The notes under the pieces are model-generated. The model was not told where the DNA came from. It saw only the letters and a list, made by a program, of their open reading frames with translations, and searched no databases. A program made the translations under genes and the position numbers. A stretch of DNA of 64,000 nucleotides from Plazaster borealis (taxonomy: Eukaryota > Echinodermata > Asteroidea > Forcipulatida > Labidiasteridae): positions 3,189,647 through 3,253,646 of the forward strand of contig CM037470.1 in assembly GCA_021014325.1 (NCBI GenBank), in the 5' to 3' direction. Positions 42,285-54,300 of this stretch are shown one piece after another. The stretch's first letter is position 1; each line of letters opens with the position of its first letter.

Positions 42285-43752
42285 TCGAGGACTTTACTCT
42301 CCACAGTAAAACGGTGATGGGCGGTCTCAGTAGCAAACAATTGAAATAAAACAAACAGTTTGCACAACCAGATATTCAATGGGGGGGACGACGACAAGCG
42401 CGACAAAGACATTGGGGCCAATTTATTGTAATCGAACCATTCATTTTGCGATTTAAGTTTGTCTGTCTCATTGGGGGCAAGATGGAGGAGGTGCAAGGGT
42501 TCTGAGGGGGGGGGGCTCCCGCCCCTCCCTGCCCCACCCCCTTTGGTTACGCCAAAGCAGACAGAATTACAACATCGAAATGAATGTAATGCGTTTTACA
42601 ACACTGTTAAATTGAAAATGGTTTGATCTTGACACATCTACCAAGACAACGCTAACAGCTGAGTTGGATATACGTTTGTGTCGCACCCTTGGATAGGTAA
42701 TGGATCTGACATCCATGAAAATTGTTTTTGTTTTGTAAAGTAAATAATAAAAATAAAAAATAAATAGATACGAAAAAACCCACCACTTCCCTAAAAAAAT
42801 ATGTAGAATAGGCCTATAATAATAATTATTATTAAAATAAACAGTACAAAATAACTAATAAACTAACAATTTCTTTGACATCCTAAAATAATCTTTAGAA
42901 TACACGTAGTCCAGTCGAACAAAACAAGAGGTTTAAAATGCAAGCTGAGGTCCGCAACGGCATAAAAAAACCGAAGCACCTAAAAAAATATTAAGTTTCC
43001 TCCGTTGGCGCGTGTGTAACAACGATGGTAAGTCAGGTTTTGACATGCATTTCTGTCACAATTTTCAAAGTTCAACGGGGTTCCTCCACATCGGCCATCT
43101 TCTTCGAAAGTTTAAATTTGCAAATCATATGGAAGGTTTTTTCGACTGAGGCCTTGTCAGAATTGAAACCTTCAGCAGTGGCTACGACAACGCCGAAGTC
43201 ACATTCTTCAATGTGTTCGTTGCAGTCAACGGTCGTAGCCGTAGCCGTAGCCGTATCCCATAGCCATAACCGTAGTCGCTTAGTTTGGGTGCGGCTTATT
43301 ACCATAAACCTTGTGAGTTGCGCAGATTGCACTTTTCCCCCATGACGCAAAAAATAAGGCTTATCCAAGGCAAACACTTGGTGGCGCACTGTTATCAACC
43401 CATATTGAAGAGCAAACAAATTAATGTTTGTGTTTTAAAACAGCGTGAATGTACATAGGATTTCAACCTAAGTACGTTGACGCTACGGAATGTTGCTGTT
43501 CTTTTATACATTACCAAGGTGCTGTCAATTTACAGAAATACAAGTTACAATTACCTGTTTAAAAATACAAAATTTGATAAAAATATTCCTGTTTTCTTTT
43601 GCATCACCAGCCCGAATTTCATTTATCATAAGAACCGTTCATGCTGATATTTTTTTATAATCTACAATAAAACAGAGGCTGTCAAAATATAGCACCCTCG
43701 TGTGACGTAAGCATTGCAACAGTTTAGCGCCCTCATGTGACGTATTGTCATC

Positions 43753-45330
43753 TCAAGTTGTGGCAGTGCTGCTGCTCGTGGCATCTAGTCCCGCAAACTG
43801 ATTGTGTTCATTCTTTTTCCTCTGTAAAGGAAATAAGGACAAAATAGGTCACCATGTCCATTATCGAGTGCATTGATTACTGATTATCGATTATGACTGA
43901 CTGGGCTGATTCCTACCTCTTCCCTAGCAGAGTCATCCACGATTTTGAGTTCCTCATACCGGTACAAAGCATCCCGCAGAGGTTGAAGCATGGTGGCGTC
44001 CAACGCCACGAAAACCTGTTTAAAAGAGACGAAAACCTAGTTAAAATAAACGAAAACCTGGTTAAAAGAGACGAAAACCTAGTTAAAAGTGACGAAAACC
44101 TTGACAAAATTAGAGACGAAAACCTAGTCCAAGAGACAAAACCTATATAATTATAGGAAGACACGAAACCTAGTTCAATAGACAAAAGCCTAGTTAAAAG
44201 ACACGAAACCTAGTTCAATAGACAAAAGCCTAGTTAAAAGACACGAAACCTAGTTCAAGAGACAAAAGCCTAGTTAAAAGACACGAAACCTCGTTCAAGA
44301 GACAAAACCTAGTTAAAAGACACGAAACCTCGTTCAAGAGACAAAAGCCTAGTTGAGAGACGAAAACCTAGTTAAAAGACACGAAACCTAGTTCAAGAGA
44401 CGAAAACCTAGTTAAAAGATTATTGATGTGCTGGGTGTCATAGGACAAAATGACTGTAGTGTGACCATAATCATGTAGGTTCACCAGTTCATTTGCTCTG
44501 CCCCTGAAATTTCAGATTTAGGGAACAATATGGGAAGACTAATTGGCGGTCTATTTACCATATTATGTGTGGAGGTTCTCTCCACACACGTGCTTTAGTG
44601 TATTATTTGAAAACGTTAATGCGCCGCAGGGCTTTTAAAGAAAAAACAAACACAATGGCGCTAAGCCTTTCTGACCGATACCGGTACTTACCGTAGCTAC
44701 GACCTCAAACATCGGGATCAAGACGAATTTGATGAACCCGATCTGGGAGGTTGGTTTGGTAACCTTATCTCTGTCCATGAAAGATGCTACTGGGAGACCC
44801 TCCATCTTTTCCCGGTCACTCTGATAATGTTCGAGAGGGGTCAAGGGAAGAAGACAAGAAGAGATTAAAGATGTCAAGATACATTTACATACATAGAACA
44901 ACTTAGTTGCAATTTGGACTTTCAAAGATACCGTATTATAAGAAGGTGGATTCGAATCCCTGCCTGGCCGATTGTGCAGTACATAGTTTGACCCATCCAG
45001 TAATTGACCATCGGGTGGCATAAAGCCGAACAACCTTCGTTCTTTCGCGTCTTCGAGCAGTTCATCAATCGTTTCGGTTTACCAATCAAAACACCATGTC
45101 ACATGTACAATGTGTGACTGATACTTTTGCTCAGCAGAAATTTTTTAAGCGATATTTTCTGCTGCCAGCTCTATGAAATTGGACACAGACCTTTCAAACA
45201 GCAATTATATCTATTTATATTCTACCTGCATGAAGTACTCTTCCAGTAAGCAGTCGACCCATGGCTCCGATACTTCGATCGGGCGGACTTCATTTGAGAT
45301 GTCGCAGCATTTGATGAGCAGCATCTTCAA
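43753..45330 (-). CDS. PDE9A: PDE9A-like exons 14-17 (3' end)
   Basis: Exons 45330-45226 ([20 protein letters not shown]), 44820-44692 ([28 protein letters not shown] with the nucleotide-binding Gln), 44015-43917 ([19 protein letters not shown]) and 43821-43753 (short serine/threonine tail, TGA stop at 43753-43755). The acceptor of 44015 lies at the edge of a minisatellite. Confidence 0.93.
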
Positions 45331-48300
45331 CTGCATCAACAAGGAATCAAACAGAGATAAAAGTAAAACATATTTACCACATTTCATGACACGCAGCGCA
45401 AGTACACGCGACTATCCTGTCCGCCATAAAAAGGCAGCCTCGTTACCATGGACAGTGCACCGTATCGATACCCTTTCGTCACTAACCCGTGGTAGGGGTG
45501 TAAGCACTAGGGCGTGCTGAAAAAAAAATGGCGCGGCGAGATCGATCACCCCTGGGAACGAGGTTGACACAAAGGAATTGACTCCCAAAATGGTGGAAAT
45601 GGTAGATGCGCATTGTGCGGAGGTGCAAACCGCGTCGTGCAAGGGGTCAATTACTCCATTTCGTTTCATAGTTCGATACAAAGCTCAAAAACTTGTACTA
45701 TAAATAATACGTTAAGCACAAACAACATCCCCCTTTTCTCGACTGCTGCAACGGGAGACTTTTATTAACACTGGGTGGCAGCTCCCTTACCAGGTAAATC
45801 CATTGTTCTCGGAAATCTGACCATGCTCAGAACTAAGTAACCAATGAAAGTGTCCCTGGTAAGTCTGCTGCCACCTAGCGTTGCAAAGTCTCCATTTAAA
45901 ATAAGGAATGGTGATGTTTATCAAGGTCTTTAAACATGCCACTCTCTCACCTCTGACAGAGTTTTTTACACGGAAATACTTCTCTTAAGGAAATTGATAC
46001 CGATATAAGTTTTTTAACTTAAGAGTTCTCAGAATGAAACATATCACTTCCACAATGATTACCAATCCGGTATATAGACCCCTTGCATATGACGTCATTA
46101 GCCCCACCCACTAAACAGTCCCCTCACTGAGGTCAATGAAGAGCTATCATTGGCTGAGAGTCGTGCGCAGCGCGTACACACGCGTGCACGTTTCCATTGT
46201 TTTGACATCAAATATGGCGACCAAGGCAAGGGGTCTATTGCACTTAAAAGTCAAATCGCTTATAAAAGTAAACCGAAGATGGAGACAAATACTAACATAG
46301 TTTAGATGTTCTTCGTTGGCGATGTCAAACCCATTCTTCACGTATTTCTTGAACTGGTCGAGAATCTCGCTGTGACGTGCCATGTCGGTTGCCAGGATCA
46401 ACATGATGACGCCCTATAAAGATGACGTCATAGTTCAAAGGTCAATAAATAGGTAATTGTTTTATACTGAGAGGTCATAGGTCTCAAGCACAAAACCCAG
46501 CCGAGTACAAGTACGTTTTTCTTACCAGAGGTTCATTACCAAAGGTTCATTATTGAGGAACTGAAAACCTAATCCACATGAAAGACTAATAACCGGTGTC
46601 ATAGGGGATTTTCTCCCCGGTGTCTGGTCCCCATACGGTAAATTAACATAATTATGGCTGAAGAAAGTTGATTCAAACGAGGGCGCTATCAAACGAAATT
46701 TCTACACAATTTAACGTATTGGGGAGGGGGGGGCACACCAGAATCTCTGGTGGGACAGAATTTCCTTCCACACCGGCCATAATTATAAAAAAAAACAAAA
46801 AAATGCAAAATCCGATGCAGCACGTATTTGATCTAGTGCGCCCCCTGTTGGAAAGGATTTTTTCACTCCTTGAGTATATTATTATGAAAACGCATTGGAA
46901 CAAGACTATCTTGTTACCTGTCGGATAGTCTTGAACTTGTCTGGGTCCACGTTGGCAAAGATGTTATACTCTGGATTGCTGATGATCTTAAAGGCCACAG
47001 CACAGTGGTGGTTCTCTAGCGGGGAGATGTCGTTGTATCGAATGGCCAAATCGGTCCGGGCATTTATTTGGTACCTAATGGACGACAAAGCCATTAAATC
47101 ACAATTAATGAAGGAGTACCAATCGTTATAATAAGAAAGTAGCTGTTATTTGCGATTATGAAAGAGCCAAAAGTCGTTCTAAACTATCACAATACTTTAG
47201 AGATAATTATTCGTACGTGTTGTTATATCCCGGATGGTCGAGGTCGTGGCACAGGGCGGCCGTCAGGAGGATACCGAGCTCAATCCGGGACAGTATTGAA
47301 CTGAGGTCACACAGATGGATCATGCCGTACATCATTTGAGTCACGCAGAAACAATGACGGAAATTATGGAAAGGGTTTCGACGGTAGTTCTCTTGGACAC
47401 ACAGCTGGAAATTGAAAACAACGAAATTACGTCAGAGGAAAGCAACAAAGACGCGTTGGCCATCATAAAATCCTGCTGTACATGAACGCTCGCACCTTTT
47501 GAACTTTTTGAACCAACACCTTTAAATTATTAAATGTTATAGTTGCATTGGGATAAAGAATATTATTCTGGCTGTACCATTACACCGATGTGTGGTAAGC
47601 ACTAGTTCTGTGGACAAAACAAAATCCGCATGTGCGACTCGGGGGCCTTCGGTTCGAATCCCACCCGAGTTGTTTCTAGATTGTTTTCCTGCAGGTCTCG
47701 GGTGGTAGGCCTACCCGACTATAACGTGCCCGTCAAACATCAGTGTATAAGGGTACCCACCCATCAAAAAAGGCCAATAACCTCTGGGGCAGAGCAAGCA
47801 AGGATGGATTGGCTAAAAGCAGCACCGTCTATACGGGTATCCAAAAAATGACTTAATTTTTGTGGTATCACTTTAGAAGTGCACTGTAATCGGTAGTTTT
47901 AGGCCGTGTTCGAATTAGTGACTTCGGCTATACACTACGGCTTAAGGGCATTGAGGGGAACGCAATATGAATGCTTACAAAGTTGAGTGCATTTCGGTGT
48001 GATCAGGGCCCAATTTCATGGCTCTGCTTACCGCTGAATTCTGCGCTTACGCCCAGCTGCGTCCCATAGAAATACACACGTTACAATGCGCGTAAGCGCA
48101 TAATTATTTGGTAAGCAGTGCCATTATTGGGCCCTGGTGGTAGCCAGAGTCACTCACACGGCCCACTGTTCATCATAAATTATTTTCAGTGCAATGATTT
48201 AAGCAACGTACCAGAAATCGTTTGAGCACCAGCGTGTCCATACTAAACTCTTCAACCAAACCCAGCTCGTGGTACATGTGCTCCAGAAGACATAACATCT

Positions 48301-51300
48301 GTCAAATTCAAGAAGGAGTTGATAATTAAGAGACATCCTATTTCGATTCAAAACCACTTGATAGTGTTACAGTCGAGGACACCTCATCCAGGGCAGGTTC
48401 AAGCCCAAGTCCACCTCTTTAGTCCAAGCTCGAGTACAAGTGAAAATAATAAGTCGATATCACGAATTTCTATCTAAGTTTGGAACTAAAAATCGTTTTG
48501 CTCTTGGAAAATACTTTTGGCTAAGTTCCAAAGGAAGACGTCATCATTATTTCGGCTAATTTTATTTAAACCATTAATGAGGCACTTTTGGTCCTGTGGT
48601 TGTTTAGTCATCTTGTTTATAAAAAAATTGTGAAAAGTCTTTTTTTATTTGATGAATATCAAAATGTTTATAGGCCTACCTCATTCGATTCCCAGTGCCA
48701 GATATTAAACGCTGGTTTCTTCAGATAACCAATTGTTTCCTCTGACAGGGTGTACTGCATAATTAGGAAGAAGAGGAAGAACAAGAATAACTAGACATGG
48801 CAGTTTTATATATGAACAAATACGGGTATCTCTGCTTAGGTACAAGGTATCAAGAACAAACAGAATGGTTAATAAATCCTCCATTTACGGAAAAATTAAG
48901 TTAAAAATAATACATTAACAATAATGATTTAATAAATCCAATGTATAAGTCGATAACATCACGTTATTACAAAGGCTATACCTTGTGATATTTTGGTACG
49001 TCACGTCTGGCCATTATCTTCTGCTCATCTCCCTCCGGAATGGAACATTTACAAAACAGAGCGTGCCTACTGCAAATAAAATGTCATCAGGTGTTAATAG
49101 TCAGGTTTAAAGAAAAATAAAATTTAAGGCACTTTTTAAATCGACTGTTATGGATTCGGAGTGGGCGTGACAGTGAATCTTGATCCACGTGGGGCCCATT
49201 CTTCATTGCCAAAATTACCGTAAGCAAACAATCAGCATTTACGGTTGTATGTATAATTAATTCCCACCCACACCCTTCGCGCCGGTGTCATAGGGAAATC
49301 TGTCCCCTGGAGATTCTGTCCCACATTATGGGAAATTAACTTGGGCTAAAAGAGGATGATTCAAAAGAGGGCGCTATCAGAAGAAGTTTGTACACAGTTC
49401 GCCGTAGTGGGGGACATAATCTCCGGGGGACAGAATCTCCTGCCACAACGGCAGTAAATGTGTGAGAATTCATCATGTACAACCACAGGTCTGCGATAAT
49501 CACGTCGACAGTCCCCCTTCAAAGAAGTCACAGGTGGAAATTAAAGACCTACTTGAACGAAAACGGCAACAAGTGAGCTTTGCTGAAATTCATTTAAAAT
49601 GTTTTCAATCAATGAGTAAATTGAGTTCACATGAGAATAAACAGATTTTAATCGTGTACAAAACAATCATTTTTGAAACCCTTCTCCGGTGCTTTTCAGA
49701 AAGATTCGCGAAAAGCCCTATTACGTCATCACTCATGTTACGTCATACGTGGGAGCTCCGTTTTGTATAGCCGCTTTGTCGCATCATGGACGTATATAAC
49801 ATAGCAACATCCCATGACGTCAAAGTATTGTCATTTTGACGCACGCTCAACGGCAGAAGTGTTTTTAGTGTTCAAAACCTTTAGGTTGGGTCCAAATGTT
49901 TTGTTCGATAAATAAATACGACAAATTTAGAAATGTAAAAATATTAATGTAAAAATTACATTTAAATGATAAACAAACACATTATAAACAAGTTTAAATT
50001 ACTAATTCCCGTTACAAAATATACGCTCAAGTAGCTGTTTAAAAATAAAGTAATTATTTTATCAAAATTCCGATAATCCAATCTGAAATTTTAATAGAAG
50101 TAAATGCGTCAATTATAATAGCTTGACAGATAACTTGCTAAAAATAATTATCAGAAAACAGGTGGCAACCTGCGTCATCCTCACTTATTATGTTTGATTG
50201 GTAACTGGTTTCTGCTTATCAATCAAATTTGTGGGGTTAGCAAATATGAGTGCACAGTTATACAGTTTGGAACCCTAAATTAAGTTCGACATTACATTTT
50301 ATTTCCACACCAAACAAAACTAGTACTTAATTATTACAAAATACTGAAAAGGCACACACATCTAATAAATGAAGCTTCAAGTGGCTTTCCATGAAAATTG
50401 AAGAAGACAACAAACAAGAATATTGCATTTTATAAAAACTATCAGAGAAGGACAAATACGACCAAAACAATTATCAGAAAATATTGCTGGCTGCAAAAGT
50501 TAATTAATCTGCCATTGGGGATGAGGTGTACGTAATTAAAGGTATCGTACACGTTTGGTAATGACTCGGTAAATTAATGGCAATGAAAACTTACTTGGTA
50601 AGAAGTACAGCAGCTTTGGATAGTATAATGAATTTTGAGAAACCTTTCACTTCGAAGTACTGCGGTTATGAAAATATATCACTTTTTTTCCCAAGAAATT
50701 TGAATGTGTATTCCAAAGCAGATTATTCTTCCTGCGTGGACATAACCGCTCCATATTTTCAGCAATACCTCAAAAACGCTACCACCATTTGAAATGAAAT
50801 TTTCACAGGTTAGTTTTATGGTATATATCTACAACTATATAGGATTGAAACAAACAGTGGATTCCAATTACCAAACGTATACAGCACCTTTAAAGGTTAT
50901 GTACACTTTTGGTAACAGCTCAAAATCAGTGTCCACATTTTGTGTGATTCAACATATGCATGACAAACAAACCTGTTAAAGTTTCAGCTCAATTGATCAT
51001 CGAGATCACGAGAAAATGGTGAAAAGAGACCTTATGTGTTTTCCGTTTTTGCAAAATATCGCGCGTGATAAAAACTATTGTTTTACTCATTTCTCAGAAA
51101 CGATAGCATTTTAGGCAGAAATATTTTAAGGAACCCTTTCTACCATTACTTACTTTAAATCATGTAAGTTGTGTGTGAATCTGTGAACATTTGTGTTTTT
51201 CGATCTTACCAATAGTGTACCTAGGGCCTTTAAACTAAAATCTGTTTACCTTTTGGCGCTCAACATTTCTTCCTTGAGGTTACGTATTTCCACTTTGCAT

Positions 51301-54300
51301 TTCTCAATCTCAATTGCCTTGAGTCCTTCCACTGCGGAACAAGAACAGCAAACAATAAAACAAACAGTCGTCGGCAGTTACAACGGCTGTCAGGTTGGTG
51401 TTTTGGTATCTTTCCTCGCCTTCCACCTATGGGACCCCGGTTCAAATCCCACCGGGGGCACTATGTGGATTGGGTTTTCAGTCCCTACCTGACTGCGTGG
51501 GTTTTCACTGGAATAATTCTCCGGGGTTTTCCTCCCACATCTAAAACTGAAAATTCTTTCTTTGTCTTCTCTCAATGGGGTTCTTGGCTAGTATAGTGAT
51601 TAAGTTCGCTTTTCTGAGAGTCCTTGGCTTCACAACCAGAATTAATAAATAAATAAACAAATAACTAAACGGAAGAGATGTGTGTATAGAGAGAGAGGTT
51701 GAGGCTACCAGTCAGGCGCAAGGTGCGTGACGTTAGTCTTGATGCAAGACGTTTAAAACTTGTGATTGAATCATCTACACCACCGCTGGGGGCACTCTAC
51801 CCATTCATACCTGAACCCGGCTTGGCGTGATGCAAGGGTGCACCACAACAAATGAACTCCCATAGCAACCAATGCTAATTGCTAAATGTTCAAAAATACT
51901 CAAACAATATTTTAAAGTCTCTCAGCCTCTTGAAAACCAATCAAATATATTTTCAGACAACTAAACTTCAGCTTTCTTTTTAATTTGTGGCATGTCAGCC
52001 GTTTGGAATTGTTGCTAATTACCCCAGAAAAAACACCCCCGAAAATGTGCTTTTTCCCAAACCGAATTGCTGCCAGTTTTCATAAGGCACTCCTCCAATT
52101 CCCAAGCTAAATAGGATCAACTTTAAAACCTAAATTTGTCAAATCTCCTAAGAAGTTGAAGCACAAAACCCCCGGTTCTGTTATTGTGTTATACACAATC
52201 TATTGATTGCATGACTCCCAAAACGTTATTATTCAAAAGTAACTGTGGGTTTACAAACTATGATAATTAGTTTGGCGCATCCGCAAGCGCGGTGGTTGTG
52301 TAATTGAGTAAAAAAATACACCTGTACAAATACTATAGCATCATGGCATAATGGATATTTCTAGATGTCCATTCGGGTTTAAAACCCATAAAAGAGGTGC
52401 TTCATTATAATAACGAGACCGTCTTAGGCCAAGTAAAATAAATAACATGTTGCTCGTCCGGACTTTTTGAAAAAGTTGGTGAGGGAGGTCCTTGTTATTT
52501 GTTATTTTCAATTTTTTTGTTATTTTTTTCAAGATGACCACCATGTCTAAGATGGCCGCCATATCGTATTTGAAGATGGTTTTATGGTTTTATGAGTATG
52601 TTCTGTATGTCCTCAAATTCTGTGTGTGTTTCTGTGTCCATTTTGATACATTGTAATTATCTCTAAAGAGTCATTCTTGATTTTGCTCCAAAGTTATTCT
52701 GTGTGCGTGGCATCGCGTCCTTGTGCAAAGAACTGTGGCATGCAAACCTGAAGGGCAAAACGTTTCAAAGTAAAGAGTTTCTCATTATGCGTTGCAATAG
52801 CTATTCTTGTAGGCCTACATGTAAGACAGATGATGAAACTGCTCAATAAAAATAAAGGGTACATTGGAAATAGCTATAAATAATATGTAAATTGATTTTA
52901 ATTTTTTTTTTTTTTTTTTTTTTAAATAACAAATAACAAAAAAATCGGTGCGGCCGCCAAAACCGAGGCGGGCGGGGACGAGCAACATGTTATTTATTTT
53001 ACTTGGCCTTATCACATCCGGACAGACGTCTCAAAGTGCTCAATGACATTGGCATTAATTTGTCAAAATTCAATTAGTCACTGTTTATAATACTTGGAAT
53101 AAAAATGTTTTTTTTTATTTTTACATTATACGTTAATAAAATTAAGAGATTTCTACTCACTTTCTTTTTTCTTCTCCATGATCGCAATTCTTGAAGACAG
53201 CTCTTCTTTAAGTTCACGGACCCCGAGAGCTCTTTGAGAGAGAGAGAGTTAAAAAGAGGGGGGAGGGGGGTGACAATTAAGAAGAAAAAAAGCAACATGG
53301 ATGTTGAAGTCAATTTAAGTTGTCATGACAACAAATGGAATTTTCCAGACGTCCAATCTCTCCTTCCAATAATGAGTCATTATGGTTAAATATGACCCGT
53401 TCTTCTATAGGGGAATTATTGATTTCGGTTGTTCGGTGCTGTGTAATCTTTCTCAGCTCGAAAATTCAACAGATATGATGGATTGCTCTTCTTCAGAAAA
53501 CAGAGGAACCATACAGTAGAAGGTGATTACGTCTCCGACGTCAGTGGTTACCAGGCAACCAAGGAGTGTGTTTTCTTGACTTTGTTAGATGGGTCCATTA
53601 GGGTTGATAATCGCGGTCTTTACCATGGTGACGTAATGACGACCGTCTATAAATATTATTGTTAGACCGTGCGAGTCCCGTGAGTATGCGAACAATTTTG
53701 GGACAACTTTGGTCCCACATACATTGCTTTAACGTTGGAAGGAACACACTTTAATTGGTCCCAATGTTCGAATACGCTCGAGACTTGCACGGTCTATTAC
53801 AATCGTGAATGTGCACTACTAAACTTCATTGACCACTTGCATACTTATGACGTCACAACCCAAACAGCGCCATCACGAGATAAAAGAAAGACCAATCATT
53901 GGCTGAGAGTTGTGTTTAGCGCGCACACGTGCACGTTTCAATTGGTTGACCAAAGCGATGGCGGTCTTTGCAAATCATCAATTATTGGTCTTTGATCTAG
54001 ACTTTTGGGAAATCTGGGAATGTGGACCATGTGTTAAATTGTTTTATGAATTTTTGAATAGGTAGACTGTTTTCTGTTCTAATAGAAGAGAGCCTTTTAT
54101 GACTGAGTCTAATTTCCTTGAGCCTTTGGGATACTCTTGAACGCTAGGTGGCAGCAGGCATATCAGATAAATTTCAATTCAACGTTTATTTCTCAGTATG
54201 CGCACCTTTTCGAGAACAATGGGTTTACCCGGTAAGTGTGCTGCCACCTTAGGTCCCAAAAAGTCTCATATAGACACACACTCAAATGGGTCAAACTGAC

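Larger units (their letters stand above)
37837..43752. other. Intergenic region between CAP-gene 5' end and PDE9A-like 3' end
   Basis: It holds the presumed CAP-gene promoter, MITEs at 38987-39395, 39713-40110, 40228-40376 and 42083-42284, a CAA/CAG microsatellite (41800-42048), a G/C-run at 42505-42545 and a GTAGCC element near 43140-43290. Open frames of up to about 120 codons occur but show no recognisable domain or splice context. Confidence 0.5.

Noticed and set aside
43025..43419. Open frames on both strands near the PDE9A-like 3' end
   Set aside because: The sequence is the GTAGCC palindrome family, whose simple repeats keep frames open; the PDE9A-like stop at 43753 is already upstream on the minus strand.
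44011..44420. CRISPR-like array (regular short repeats)
   Set aside because: Repeats are contiguous without unique spacers, lie in an intron of an animal gene, and derive from the adjacent exon boundary.
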